NCBI GenBank assembly: GCA_913061205.1
Contig: CAJXVL010000002.1
Coordinates: 1-32,794 of the forward strand
DNA: 32,794 nt
Direction of reading: 5' to 3'
Source: an uncultured Flavobacteriaceae bacterium
GTDB lineage: Bacteria > Bacteroidota > Bacteroidia > Flavobacteriales > Flavobacteriaceae
The position numbers were made by a program, and so were the translations under genes. The notes under the pieces were generated by a model. It saw only the letters and a program-made list of their open reading frames with translations. It made no database searches and was not told where the DNA came from. Shown piece after piece: positions 16,620 to 25,301 of this stretch (position 1 is its first letter; the number at the start of each line of letters is the position of its first letter).

Positions 16620-17060
16620 ATGAAAGAAAAAACAATAGATTACCTTTTAAGATCTACTTGGATGGGCGTTACCAAAATGTACAATGAAGAAGCCGGTAAA
16701 AAAGGCAGTACAATGGCAACTGGATTTGCACTTATTAGTATCGATCCTGATGAAGGTACTCCTTCTACTTCATTAGGTCCTAAAATGGGTATTGAAGCAA
16801 CTAGCCTTTCAAGAACATTAAAAAATATGGAAGAAAAAGGACTTATAGTTAGAAAACCTAATCCTTTAGATGGCAGAGGTGTTTTAATTCACCTTACTCC
16901 TTTTGGTATTGAAATGAGAGAGTTTTCAAAAAAAGTGGTTATTGGATTTGATGAAGCAGTCTATAGAGCAGTTGATTCAGAAGACCTAAAAACATTTAAA
17001 AAAGTAACAAATACTATTTTGGAGTTAATCAACTCCAAAAAAATATACATACAAGATTAA
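16620..17060 (+). CDS. MarR-family transcriptional regulator of the beta-oxidation operon
   Basis: A 146-residue winged-helix protein, the usual MarR length. The core is visible: TSLSRTLKNMEEKGLIVRKPNPLDGRG, where TSLSRTLKNMEEKGLI is the recognition helix region and KPNPLDGRG the wing with its basic tip. Members sense small ligands and release DNA on binding; the ligand here is probably an acyl-CoA or fatty acid, inferred from position. It is first in an operon with three fatty-acid oxidation genes, with a 12-base gap to the next gene. The start at 16620 is preferred because homologues I recall begin at this MK.KTIDY segment. A palindromic operator lies just upstream. Confidence 0.9.
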   Translation: MKEKTIDYLLRSTWMGVTKMYNEEAGKKGSTMATGFALISIDPDEGTPSTSLGPKMGIEATSLSRTLKNMEEKGLIVRKPNPLDGRGVLIHLTPFGIEMREFSKKVVIGFDEAVYRAVDSEDLKTFKKVTNTILELINSKKIYIQD

Positions 17061-17072
17061 ATAGATTATCAT

Positions 17073-19481
17073 ATGTCTAAAAGAAGAATTAAAAAAGTAG
17101 CCGTAATTGGTTCAGGAATAATGGGAAGCGGTATTGCTTGCCATTTTGCAAATATTGGAGTGGAAGTTTTATTACTTGATATCGTACCTTTTTCTCTTTC
17201 TGAAAAAGAAGAAGCAAAAGGATTAACACTGCAAGATAAAGCAGTAAGAAATCGTTTGGTAAACGATGCGCTTAATGCTTCTATAAAATCTAAACCTGCA
17301 CCTTTATACAACCTAAAGTTTGCCGATAGAATTACTACTGGTAATCTTGACGATGATATCCAAAAAGTGGCATCTGCAGATTGGATTATTGAAGTAGTGG
17401 TAGAGCGTTTAGATATTAAAAAACAAGTGTTTGAAAAACTTGAAAAATACAGAACCCCAGGAACTTTAATTACTAGTAATACTTCTGGAATCCCTATTAA
17501 ATTTATGAATGAAGGTAGAACAGAAGATTTTCAGAAACATTTCTGTGGAACTCACTTTTTTAATCCTCCTCGTTATTTAAAACTTTTCGAAATCATTCCT
17601 GGACCAAATACATCACCTGAAGTATTGGACTTCTTTAATAGTTATGGTGAACAATTTTTAGGAAAAACTACTGTAATTGCAAAAGATACCCCTGCATTTA
17701 TTGGAAATAGAATTGGTATTTATGGCATCCAAAGTCTTTTCCATTTGGTAAAAGAAATGGAACTTACTGTTGAAGAAGTCGATAAATTAACTGGTCCCGT
17801 AATAGGTAGACCAAAATCAGCAACATTCCGAACTGTTGATGTAGTAGGATTAGATACTTTAGTTCATGTTGCTAATGGAATCTATGAAAATTGTCCTGAT
17901 GATGAAGAGCATGAAGTATTTAAATTACCTGCCTTTGTTAACACATTAATGGAGAACAAATGGTTGGGAAGCAAATCTGGTCAAGGGTTTTATAAAAAAG
18001 TTAAAGATGAAAATGGTAAGAACCAGATTTTAGGATTGGACCTTGAAACTTTAGCATATCGAAAAGGTAAAAGAGCTACTTTCCCTACGCTAGAATTAAC
18101 AAAAAATGTAGATAATGTAATTGATCGTTTTAAAATTTTAGTGGCAGGAAAAGATAAAGCTGGTGAATTTTATCGCAAGAATTTCTCACTAATGTTTTCG
18201 TATGTTTCTAAACGAATTCCTGAAATTTCAGACGAATTATACAAAATTGATGATGCTATGAAAGCTGGGTTTGGATGGGAAAATGGTCCTTTCGAAATTT
18301 GGGATGCTGTCGGAATTGAAAAAGGTATCGAATTAATGAAAGCTATTGGAAAAGAACCAGCTACTTGGGTTTTAGAAATGTTGGCCTCTGGAATTACTTC
18401 ATTTTATACTATTAAAGATGGAGCAACCTATTATTATGATATTCCACAAAAGAAACATAAAAAAGTACCGGGACAGGATGCATTTATTATTCTTAATAAT
18501 ATTCGAAAATCAAGTGAAGTATATAAAAATAGCGGATGTGTAGTTGAAGATTTAGGAGATGGTATTCTAAATTTAGAATTCCAAAGTAAAATGAATACTA
18601 TTGGTGGAGATGTTTTAGCTGGATTAAATAAAGCTATTGACATTGCTGAAAAAGATTTTGAAGGCCTAGTCGTTGGTAATCAAGGAGCAAATTTTTCAGT
18701 GGGTGCTAATATCGGAATGATTTTTATGATGGCCGTAGAGCAAGAGTATGAGGAACTAAATATGGCAATTAAATATTTCCAAGATAGTGTCATGCGATTG
18801 CGTTATTCATCAATCCCAACAGTAGTTGCCCCTCATGGAATGACTTTAGGTGGTGGATGTGAAATGACACTTCATGCAGATCGAGTAGTTGCTGCAGCTG
18901 AAAGTTATATTGGATTGGTTGAATTTGGAGTTGGAGTGATACCTGGCGGTGGTGGATCTAAAGAAATGGCCTTAAGAGCCAGTGATTTATTCCATAAAAA
19001 TGATGTAGAATTAAATGTATTACAAGAATACTTTTTAACCATAGGAATGGCAAAAGTTTCTACCTCTGCTTATGAAGCATATGACCTTGGTATCTTAGAA
19101 AAAGGAAAAGATATTATTATCGTAAATAAAAATCGTCAGATAGCAACTGCAAAAGCGGTTGCAAAATCAATGGCAAAGATAGGTTATACGCAACCCGTAC
19201 TAAGAAAAGATGTAAAAGTACTAGGTAAACAAGCTTTAGGAATGTTTTTAGTTGGAACAGATTCTATGGAAGCTTCGAATTTCATCAGTGAACACGATCA
19301 AAAAATTGCAAATAAATTAGCTTATGTAATGGCCGGTGGAGATTTATCAGAACCTACTCTAGTGACAGAGCAATACTTATTAGATATTGAACGTGAAGCC
19401 TTTTTAAGTCTTTGTACAGAACGCAAAACCTTAGAACGAATTGAACATATGTTAAAAACAGGGAAACCACTTCGCAACTAA
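17073..19481 (+). CDS. 3-hydroxyacyl-CoA dehydrogenase / enoyl-CoA hydratase fusion
   Basis: An 802-residue two-function enzyme for the hydration and NAD-dependent oxidation steps of beta-oxidation. The dehydrogenase comes first: Rossmann motif VIGSGIMGSGIA (Gly13, Gly15, Gly18), catalytic His161 in GTHFFNPP, then its C-terminal helical domains. The crotonase domain fills the last about 300 residues, with both catalytic glutamates at the classical 20-residue spacing: Glu597 in GGGCEMTL and Glu617 in GLVEFG, followed by VIPGGGGSKE. This order is the reverse of E. coli FadB/FadJ, where the hydratase is N-terminal, and is common in Bacteroidota and other phyla. Second gene of the MarR-led operon, 12 bases after the regulator. 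Cytoplasmic. Confidence 0.95.
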   Translation: MSKRRIKKVAVIGSGIMGSGIACHFANIGVEVLLLDIVPFSLSEKEEAKGLTLQDKAVRNRLVNDALNASIKSKPAPLYNLKFADRITTGNLDDDIQKVASADWIIEVVVERLDIKKQVFEKLEKYRTPGTLITSNTSGIPIKFMNEGRTEDFQKHFCGTHFFNPPRYLKLFEIIPGPNTSPEVLDFFNSYGEQFLGKTTVIAKDTPAFIGNRIGIYGIQSLFHLVKEMELTVEEVDKLTGPVIGRPKSATFRTVDVVGLDTLVHVANGIYENCPDDEEHEVFKLPAFVNTLMENKWLGSKSGQGFYKKVKDENGKNQILGLDLETLAYRKGKRATFPTLELTKNVDNVIDRFKILVAGKDKAGEFYRKNFSLMFSYVSKRIPEISDELYKIDDAMKAGFGWENGPFEIWDAVGIEKGIELMKAIGKEPATWVLEMLASGITSFYTIKDGATYYYDIPQKKHKKVPGQDAFIILNNIRKSSEVYKNSGCVVEDLGDGILNLEFQSKMNTIGGDVLAGLNKAIDIAEKDFEGLVVGNQGANFSVGANIGMIFMMAVEQEYEELNMAIKYFQDSVMRLRYSSIPTVVAPHGMTLGGGCEMTLHADRVVAAAESYIGLVEFGVGVIPGGGGSKEMALRASDLFHKNDVELNVLQEYFLTIGMAKVSTSAYEAYDLGILEKGKDIIIVNKNRQIATAKAVAKSMAKIGYTQPVLRKDVKVLGKQALGMFLVGTDSMEASNFISEHDQKIANKLAYVMAGGDLSEPTLVTEQYLLDIEREAFLSLCTERKTLERIEHMLKTGKPLRN

Positions 19482-19537
19482 TTGTGATTTTCTATGCCTT
19501 TAGCTATATGCAAAAGGCAAAAATTAATAAAATTAAA

Positions 19538-19572
19538 AGCTTATAGCATACAGCTTAAGGCTTAAAGCAAAA
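19538..19572. repeat. Five-unit heptamer tandem repeat (consensus AGCTTAA)
   Basis: Five consecutive 7-base units follow one another exactly in register. Units 1-5 keep A/G-G-C at positions 1-3 and vary after that; units 3 and 4 differ by one base. The array fills most of the space before the thiolase ATG at 19577. Just upstream, TGCCTTT (19495-19501) and AAAGGCA (19513-19519) form a 7-bp inverted repeat with an 11-base loop. I believe similar short AGCTTA-type repeats occur between genes in other flavobacteria, but cannot confirm it here. Confidence 0.7.
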
Positions 19573-19576
19573 GATT

Positions 19577-20767
19577 ATGAAACAAGCATATATAGTAAAA
19601 GCATATCGTACAGCAGTAGGTAAAGCACCTAAAGGGGTTTTTAGATTTAAAAGAACAGATGAATTAGCGGCAGAAACCATTCAATATATGATGAAAGAAT
19701 TGCCTCAATTAGACAAAACTCGAATCGATGACGTTATCGTAGGTAATGCCATGCCAGAAGGATCCCAAGGTCTAAATATGGCTAGACTCATTTCTTTAAT
19801 GGGATTAGACTCTGTAGATATCCCAGGAGTAACTGTAAATCGTTTTTGTTCTTCAGGAATTGAAACTATAGGTATTGCCACTGCTAAAATTCAGAGTGGA
19901 ATGGCAGATTGTATTATAGCTGGAGGTGCAGAAAGTATGAGTTCGGTTCCAATGACAGGATTTAAACCAGAATTGAATTATGATGTTGTAAATTCTGGAC
20001 ACGAAGATTATTATTGGGGAATGGGAAATACAGCTGAGGCAGTTGCCAATCAGTTTAACGTTTCTAGAGAGGATCAAGATGAGTTTGCATTTAATTCTCA
20101 TATGAAAGCGTTAAAGGCACAAGCAGAAAGTCGTTTTCAAGATCAAATAGTTCCCATCACTGTAAATCAAACCTACCTAGATGAAAATAGAAAAAAAATA
20201 TCAAAATCATATACGGTAACTAAAGATGAAGGTCCTAGAAAAGGAACTAGTAAAGAAGCGCTAGCAAAATTACGTGCTGTATTTGCGTTAGGTGGCAGTG
20301 TAACTGCTGGTAATTCATCTCAAATGAGTGATGGAGCAGCATTTGTAATGGTGATGAGCGAGGATATGGTAAAAGAATTAAATCTTGAACCTATTGCTAG
20401 ATTAGTAAATTACGCAGCTGCAGGAGTTGAACCAAGAATAATGGGAATTGGACCTGTAAAAGCAATTCCGAAAGCTTTAAAGCAAGCTGGGTTGAAACAA
20501 GAAAATTTATCATTAATAGAGCTTAACGAAGCTTTTGCTTCTCAATCCTTAGCAGTTATACGGGAATTAGATCTCAACCCTGATATCATAAATGTTAATG
20601 GAGGTGCCATAGCACTAGGACATCCTTTAGGTTGCACTGGAGCTAAACTTTCAGTTCAGTTATTTGACGAAATGCGCAAACAAAATATGCAAGGAAAATA
20701 CGGAGCAGTAACGATGTGTGTGGGAACAGGCCAAGGTGCTTGTGGAATATTTGAATTTTTAAACTAA
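19577..20767 (+). CDS. Acetyl-CoA C-acyltransferase (3-ketoacyl-CoA thiolase)
   Basis: A 396-residue thiolase that cuts 3-ketoacyl-CoA with CoA to give acetyl-CoA and a shortened acyl-CoA, the last step of the cycle. The catalytic residues are complete: nucleophile Cys91 in VNRFCSSG, His349 in [11 protein letters not shown], and Cys381 in [11 protein letters not shown]. The NEAFA motif is also present (ELNEAFASQ). Length is standard. It follows the dehydrogenase/hydratase fusion after 95 bp that contain the heptamer array and a small hairpin, and precedes the acyl-CoA dehydrogenase by 22 bp. The degradative role is inferred from the operon; by sequence alone, biosynthetic acetyl-CoA acetyltransferases look similar. 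Cytoplasmic. Confidence 0.95.
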   Translation: MKQAYIVKAYRTAVGKAPKGVFRFKRTDELAAETIQYMMKELPQLDKTRIDDVIVGNAMPEGSQGLNMARLISLMGLDSVDIPGVTVNRFCSSGIETIGIATAKIQSGMADCIIAGGAESMSSVPMTGFKPELNYDVVNSGHEDYYWGMGNTAEAVANQFNVSREDQDEFAFNSHMKALKAQAESRFQDQIVPITVNQTYLDENRKKISKSYTVTKDEGPRKGTSKEALAKLRAVFALGGSVTAGNSSQMSDGAAFVMVMSEDMVKELNLEPIARLVNYAAAGVEPRIMGIGPVKAIPKALKQAGLKQENLSLIELNEAFASQSLAVIRELDLNPDIINVNGGAIALGHPLGCTGAKLSVQLFDEMRKQNMQGKYGAVTMCVGTGQGACGIFEFLN

Positions 20768-20789
20768 ACAAAATTAAGTCTTAATAATA

Positions 20790-22583
20790 ATGGAAAAAGA
20801 ACTAATAAGAGGAGGACAATTTATCGTAAAAAACTCTAAATGTGAAGATATTTTCACTCCAGAAGATTTTACGGAAGAACAAAAAATGATGAAAGATGCT
20901 GTCATGGAATTTAATGACAGAGAAATCATTCCATTTAGAGATCGTTTTGAAAATAAAGACTATGCTTTTACAGAAGAAGTAATGCGTAAAGCAGGGGCAT
21001 TAGGTTTTTTAGGTGTTGCTGTTCCTGAAGCTTACGGTGGTTTAGGAATGGGCTTTGTTTCTTCATTATTAACTTGTGATTATATTTCTAGTGGAACCGG
21101 ATCTTTTAGTACTGCTTTTGGAGCACATACGGGTATTGGAACCATGCCAATCACTCTGTATGGTTCAGAAGAACAAAAACAAAAATACGTTCCTAAATTA
21201 GCAAGTGGCGAATGGTTTGGATCTTATTGCTTGACAGAGCCAACCGCTGGAAGTGATGCTAATAGCGGAAGAACTAAAGCAGTTCTCTCAGAGGATGGAA
21301 CTCATTATAAAATTAGTGGACAAAAAATGTGGATTTCAAACGCAGGATTTTGTAAACTATTTATTGTTTTTGCAAGAATTGAAGATGATAAAAACATTAC
21401 AGGTTTTTTAGTTGAAAATGACCCTAATAATGGAATTTCATTAGGCGAAGAAGAACATAAATTAGGAATTCATGCTTCTTCTACACGTCAAGTGTTTTTT
21501 ACAGACACAGAAGTTCCTGTTGAGAATATGCTCTCTGAACGTGGCAATGGTTTTAAAATAGCGATGAATTCGCTTAATATTGGAAGAATTAAATTGGCTG
21601 GGGCCTGTTTAGATTCGCAAAGAAGAATTACATCTTATGCAATACAATACGCATCTGAACGGAAACAGTTTAATACTCCTATTGCTGAATTTGGAGCTAT
21701 CAAAGCTAAAATAGCTGAAATGGCAACCAATACTTATGTTGGAGAATCTGCTACTTATAGAGCTTCAAAAGACATTGAAAATAGAATAGAAATTAGACAA
21801 GCTGAAGGTGATACCCATCAAGATGCAGAGTTAAAAGGTGTTGAGGAATTTGCTATTGAATGTTCTATATTAAAAGTTTCTGTTTCTGAAGATGTTCAAA
21901 GTTGTGCAGATGAAGGAATACAAATTTTTGGTGGAATGGGATTCTCAAAAGAAACTCCTATGGAATCTGCATGGAGAGATGCAAGAATTACAAGAATTTA
22001 CGAAGGCACCAACGAGATTAATAGAATGCTTTCGGTGGGCATGTTGGTCAAAAAAGCGATGAAGGGTCATGTCGATTTAATCGGTCCTGCGATGAAGGTA
22101 GTAGATGAATTAACGGGTATCCCTTCTTTTGAAACTCCTGATTTTTCAGAAGTACTTTCTGAAGAAAAAGCAATGGTTGAGAAACTGAAAAAAGTATTCT
22201 TGATGGTTGCTGGAGCAGCAGTTCAAAAATATGGCCCAGACCTAGAAGAACACCAGCAACTTTTAATGGCAGCTTCCAATATATTAATAGAAACATATAT
22301 GGCTGAATCTGCTATTTTACGTACGGAGAAGAACTGTAAACGTTTTGGTGAAGATTCTCAAACATACCAAATTGCAATGTCAAAATTGTATTTATATAAT
22401 GCGGTGGATATCATCCATAAAAACGCAAAAGAAGGAATCGTTTCTTTTGCTGAAGGCGATGAACAACGTATGATGCTTATGGGACTAAAACGTTTTACAA
22501 AGTATCAAAACCAACCTAATGTGGTTGCCTTACGTAATAATATTTCAGAAAAAATTCAAAAGGAAAACAAGTATCCTTTTTAA
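20790..22583 (+). CDS. Acyl-CoA dehydrogenase with C-terminal extension (VLCAD-like)
   Basis: A 597-residue FAD enzyme for the first oxidation of acyl-CoA. It is longer than the about 380-residue short/medium-chain enzymes because of a roughly 170-residue C-terminal extension, as in very-long-chain and Bacteroidota types. Visible: the FAD/substrate segment YCLTEPTAGSDANSGRTKA, GQKMWISNAG, and ERKQFNTPIAEFGAIKAK. The catalytic base is Glu405 in RIYEGTNEINRM, preceded by QIFGGMGFSKETPMESAWRD. Last gene of the operon, 22 bp after the thiolase, with a terminator directly downstream. Long-chain preference is inferred from the extension, not shown. The electron acceptor (ETF) is not encoded in this window. 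Confidence 0.95.
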   Translation: MEKELIRGGQFIVKNSKCEDIFTPEDFTEEQKMMKDAVMEFNDREIIPFRDRFENKDYAFTEEVMRKAGALGFLGVAVPEAYGGLGMGFVSSLLTCDYISSGTGSFSTAFGAHTGIGTMPITLYGSEEQKQKYVPKLASGEWFGSYCLTEPTAGSDANSGRTKAVLSEDGTHYKISGQKMWISNAGFCKLFIVFARIEDDKNITGFLVENDPNNGISLGEEEHKLGIHASSTRQVFFTDTEVPVENMLSERGNGFKIAMNSLNIGRIKLAGACLDSQRRITSYAIQYASERKQFNTPIAEFGAIKAKIAEMATNTYVGESATYRASKDIENRIEIRQAEGDTHQDAELKGVEEFAIECSILKVSVSEDVQSCADEGIQIFGGMGFSKETPMESAWRDARITRIYEGTNEINRMLSVGMLVKKAMKGHVDLIGPAMKVVDELTGIPSFETPDFSEVLSEEKAMVEKLKKVFLMVAGAAVQKYGPDLEEHQQLLMAASNILIETYMAESAILRTEKNCKRFGEDSQTYQIAMSKLYLYNAVDIIHKNAKEGIVSFAEGDEQRMMLMGLKRFTKYQNQPNVVALRNNISEKIQKENKYPF

Positions 22584-22611
22584 ATAATATTTAAGTTTTG
22601 CTTAATTGATT

Positions 22612-22649
22612 AAAGCCGGCTTTCATTAATTTGAAAGGCGGTTTTTTTT
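22612..22649 (+). terminator. Rho-independent terminator of the beta-oxidation operon
   Basis: Arms at 22612-22625 (AAAGCCGGCTTTCA) and 22632-22645 pair over 14 positions with one mismatch and one G-T pair. The loop is 6 bases and a run of eight T's follows. It begins 29 bases after the acyl-CoA dehydrogenase stop. Confidence 0.87.
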
Positions 22650-22685
22650 AATATTTGATTGTGAAACTCGTTTAAAATTCTTTCT

Positions 22686-22693
22686 TATATTTA
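22686..22693 (+). promoter_or_regulatory. Near-consensus -7 box TATATTTA
   Basis: It differs from TAnnTTTG only in the last base and lies 15 bases before the ATG at 22709, downstream of the operon terminator. I see no well-spaced -33 element. Confidence 0.35.
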
Positions 22694-22708
22694 TAGAAAT
22701 TATATTAA

Positions 22709-23599
22709 ATGTTTAAATATCAAATTTCCTCTGTACTTCTTTTTAATTGTTACTTATTGATTGCACAATCAAATACAGAAGTTTTTGTAATGGATTTAGA
22801 ATTTTCAGAAAATAATTTTAATATTAAAAAAATCAAAAACATTTCAAACAATCCAGGCTATGATAGCCAATCATTTTTTATAAATAATGAACAAATAGTA
22901 TACGCTAGAACCTATAATAACCAAACAGATATCACTAAATATAATTTAAAAGATGAATCACAAATCAATTTAAGCGAAACTAAAATTGGCGGCGAATATT
23001 CTCCACAAAAAATTCCAAACAGTAATTACTACACTGCTGTTAGATTAGATACTACAGGTTTACAACGACTTTACAAATACGATTCAAAAACAAAGCAATC
23101 TTCTTTATTAATTGAAAATTTACAGGTTGCTTATTATTCTTTTTTTGATGAAAACAGATTGCTTTCATCAGTTTTAAGTGGAGCTAATTTAGATTTAGTG
23201 TATTCAGACATCTCTAAAAAATCGAATGATACCCTATTAGTAAAAGTAGGAAGATCCATTCATAAAGTTCCCAATACAATAAATACCATGAGTTATACTT
23301 CAGTAAATGATGAAGGCAATATGGATGTTTATCAGCTTGATATTTCTACTTTAGAAAGTTTTTTTGTCAGTCAGTTACCTGTTGGAATTCAGGATCATAT
23401 TTGGTTAGACGAATCTACTTTATTAATTGGAAGTCTTGATAAATTATTTTTACTAGATTTATTTGGAAATGGAGAATGGAAATTAGTTGCAGACCTTTCA
23501 AAATATAATATAAGAGATATTACACGTCTTGCTGTAAATCCAGACGGTTCTAAATTAGCAATGGTTGCTGAACTGAAACCTGAAATTTCAAACAAATAA
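22709..23599 (+). CDS. Secreted TolB/PD40-like beta-propeller protein (putative)
   Basis: A 296-residue protein with an N-terminal signal peptide (about 1-20, ending LLIAQ). The rest is beta-strand-rich with repeated short motifs in the style of WD40-like/PD40 (TolB-type) blades: YDSQSFFINNEQIVYARTYN, YSPQKIPNSNYYTAVRLD, MSYTSVNDEGNMDVYQLD, RLAVNPDGSKLAMVAEL. No catalytic motif is visible. Propellers of this type usually bind proteins or peptides. It is followed after 24 bases by an M1 aminopeptidase, also secreted, which suggests joint expression and perhaps a joint function in peptide handling. The family assignment rests on pattern only. Confidence 0.78.
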   Translation: MFKYQISSVLLFNCYLLIAQSNTEVFVMDLEFSENNFNIKKIKNISNNPGYDSQSFFINNEQIVYARTYNNQTDITKYNLKDESQINLSETKIGGEYSPQKIPNSNYYTAVRLDTTGLQRLYKYDSKTKQSSLLIENLQVAYYSFFDENRLLSSVLSGANLDLVYSDISKKSNDTLLVKVGRSIHKVPNTINTMSYTSVNDEGNMDVYQLDISTLESFFVSQLPVGIQDHIWLDESTLLIGSLDKLFLLDLFGNGEWKLVADLSKYNIRDITRLAVNPDGSKLAMVAELKPEISNK

Positions 23600-23623
23600 A
23601 AAAAACAAATTCAAATAGATACT

Positions 23624-25249
23624 ATGAAACCTTTTATTTCAGTATTGTTATTTTTTATTTCAATAACGGCAATAGGTCAAAACTTTACAAGACAAGATTC
23701 TTTGCGAGGAAGTATCACTCCAGAAAGGGCCTGGTGGAATCTTACACATTACGAATTACAGGTGGAAGTAGATCTAGAGAAAAAAACTATACATGGCCTC
23801 AATACTATTAGTTATAGTGTTTTAGAGACAAATTCTAAAATGCAAATCGATTTACAAGCACCTATGATTATTGAGAAGGTGCTTCAAAACAGAAAGGAAC
23901 TATTATTTACTTCGGAAGGGAATGCTCATTTTGTCCAACTTCAAAAGGAACAAGAAAAAGATTCCAATCAAAAAATTACCGTTTATTTTTCTGGTAAACC
24001 ACCTATTGCAAAAAACGCTCCTTGGGATGGGGGTTTTTCTTGGTCAAAAGATGCTAATGGGAAACATTTTGTTGCAACTTCTAATCAAGGAATCGGTGCG
24101 AGTCTTTGGTGGCCAAATAAAGATCATTATTACGATGAGCCTGATAATGGCATTGATTTTGACATTACCATACCAAATGGATTAATGGCGGTAGCCAATG
24201 GAAGATTAGTAAATAAAAAAACTAAAAAAAACAAAACTACTTGGTCTTGGAAAGTAGTTAATCCAATAAACAATTATGGGGTGAACATAAACATTGGAGA
24301 TTATATTCATTTTGGAGAACAATACGATGGTGAAAAGGGGATCCTAGATATGGACTATTATGTCCTTAAAGAAAATGAAACTAAAGCCATAGAACAATTT
24401 AAACAAGCCCCAAAAATGATGGAAGCTTTCGAGTATTGGTTTGGTCCCTACCCTTTTTACGAAGACAGTTTTAAGTTGGTAGAAGTTCCTTATTTAGGGA
24501 TGGAACATCAAAGTAGTGTTACGTATGGCAATCAATACATGAATGGATATTTAGGTCGTGATTTATCTGGAACTGGCTGGGGATTAAAATTCGATTTTAT
24601 CATTATTCATGAATCTGGACATGAATGGTTTGCCAATAACATTACCCATATAGATGTTGCAGATATGTGGATTCATGAAGGGTTTACAGCCTATTCTGAA
24701 AACTTATATTTAGATTATTACTACGAAAAAAAGGCTTCTTCAGAATATGTAATTGGTACCAGAGCTTCTATCCAAAATGACCGCTCTATCATAGGTATTT
24801 ATGAGGTAAATAAGGAAGGAAGTGGAGATATGTATTATAAAGGAGCGAACATTTTACATACCCTACGCCAATTGATTGAAAACGATGAAAAATGGCGAGA
24901 AATACTAAGGGGTTTGAATAAATATTTTTACCATAAAACAATAAGTAGCAAACAATTAGAAGAGTATATTGGTGAAAAATCTGGTATTGATTTAACTGAG
25001 TTTTGGAATCAATACCTGCGTACTACTGAAATCCCAAAAGTGGAATATAAAGTAAGTAATAATGAATTAAATTTTCGATATGTTGCTATTATAGAAGGTT
25101 TTGAAATGCCTGTAATTGCTATTATTAATGGAAACGAAGAATGGATTTTCCCTACTGCAGAATGGAAAACAAAAGAGTTCTCAAAAGAAGTGAAAAGCAT
25201 TAAAATTAAAGAAGATTTTTATGTAGAGAGTGTGCAAGTTTCTAATTAA
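23624..25249 (+). CDS. Secreted M1-family metallopeptidase (aminopeptidase)
   Basis: A 541-residue secreted zinc peptidase with a signal peptide of about 19 residues ending AIGQ. The gluzincin site is complete: HESGH (His329, Glu330, His333) and third ligand Glu352 in WIHEGF, the exact HExxH-18-E spacing. The exopeptidase motif of classical M1 enzymes (GAMEN) reads GMEHQ at 292-296, so the Asn is replaced by His; this variant occurs in Bacteroidota M1 proteins, I believe. The N-terminal saddle domain is present, but the usual large C-terminal helical domain is largely missing, as in short M1 members. No T9SS tail is visible, so it is likely periplasmic or secreted by another route. It pairs with the upstream propeller gene (24 bases apart). 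Confidence 0.93.
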   Translation: MKPFISVLLFFISITAIGQNFTRQDSLRGSITPERAWWNLTHYELQVEVDLEKKTIHGLNTISYSVLETNSKMQIDLQAPMIIEKVLQNRKELLFTSEGNAHFVQLQKEQEKDSNQKITVYFSGKPPIAKNAPWDGGFSWSKDANGKHFVATSNQGIGASLWWPNKDHYYDEPDNGIDFDITIPNGLMAVANGRLVNKKTKKNKTTWSWKVVNPINNYGVNINIGDYIHFGEQYDGEKGILDMDYYVLKENETKAIEQFKQAPKMMEAFEYWFGPYPFYEDSFKLVEVPYLGMEHQSSVTYGNQYMNGYLGRDLSGTGWGLKFDFIIIHESGHEWFANNITHIDVADMWIHEGFTAYSENLYLDYYYEKKASSEYVIGTRASIQNDRSIIGIYEVNKEGSGDMYYKGANILHTLRQLIENDEKWREILRGLNKYFYHKTISSKQLEEYIGEKSGIDLTEFWNQYLRTTEIPKVEYKVSNNELNFRYVAIIEGFEMPVIAIINGNEEWIFPTAEWKTKEFSKEVKSIKIKEDFYVESVQVSN

Positions 25250-25268
25250 AATAGGAATTAAATTACAC

Positions 25269-25276
25269 TATCTTTG
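25269..25276 (+). promoter_or_regulatory. -7 promoter box TATCTTTG of the DEAD-box helicase
   Basis: An exact match to TAnnTTTG, 25 bases before the ATG at 25302 and 19 bases after the M1 stop. Predicted leader is about 20 bases. No clear -33 TTG is visible. Confidence 0.6.
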
Positions 25277-25301
25277 CGAAAATTCTTAGTAAACCGTTTC
25301 T

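Noticed and set aside
23871..24185. 104-codon out-of-frame ORF inside the M1 peptidase gene
   Set aside because: A frame shadow; the M1 frame is continuous and carries all active-site motifs.
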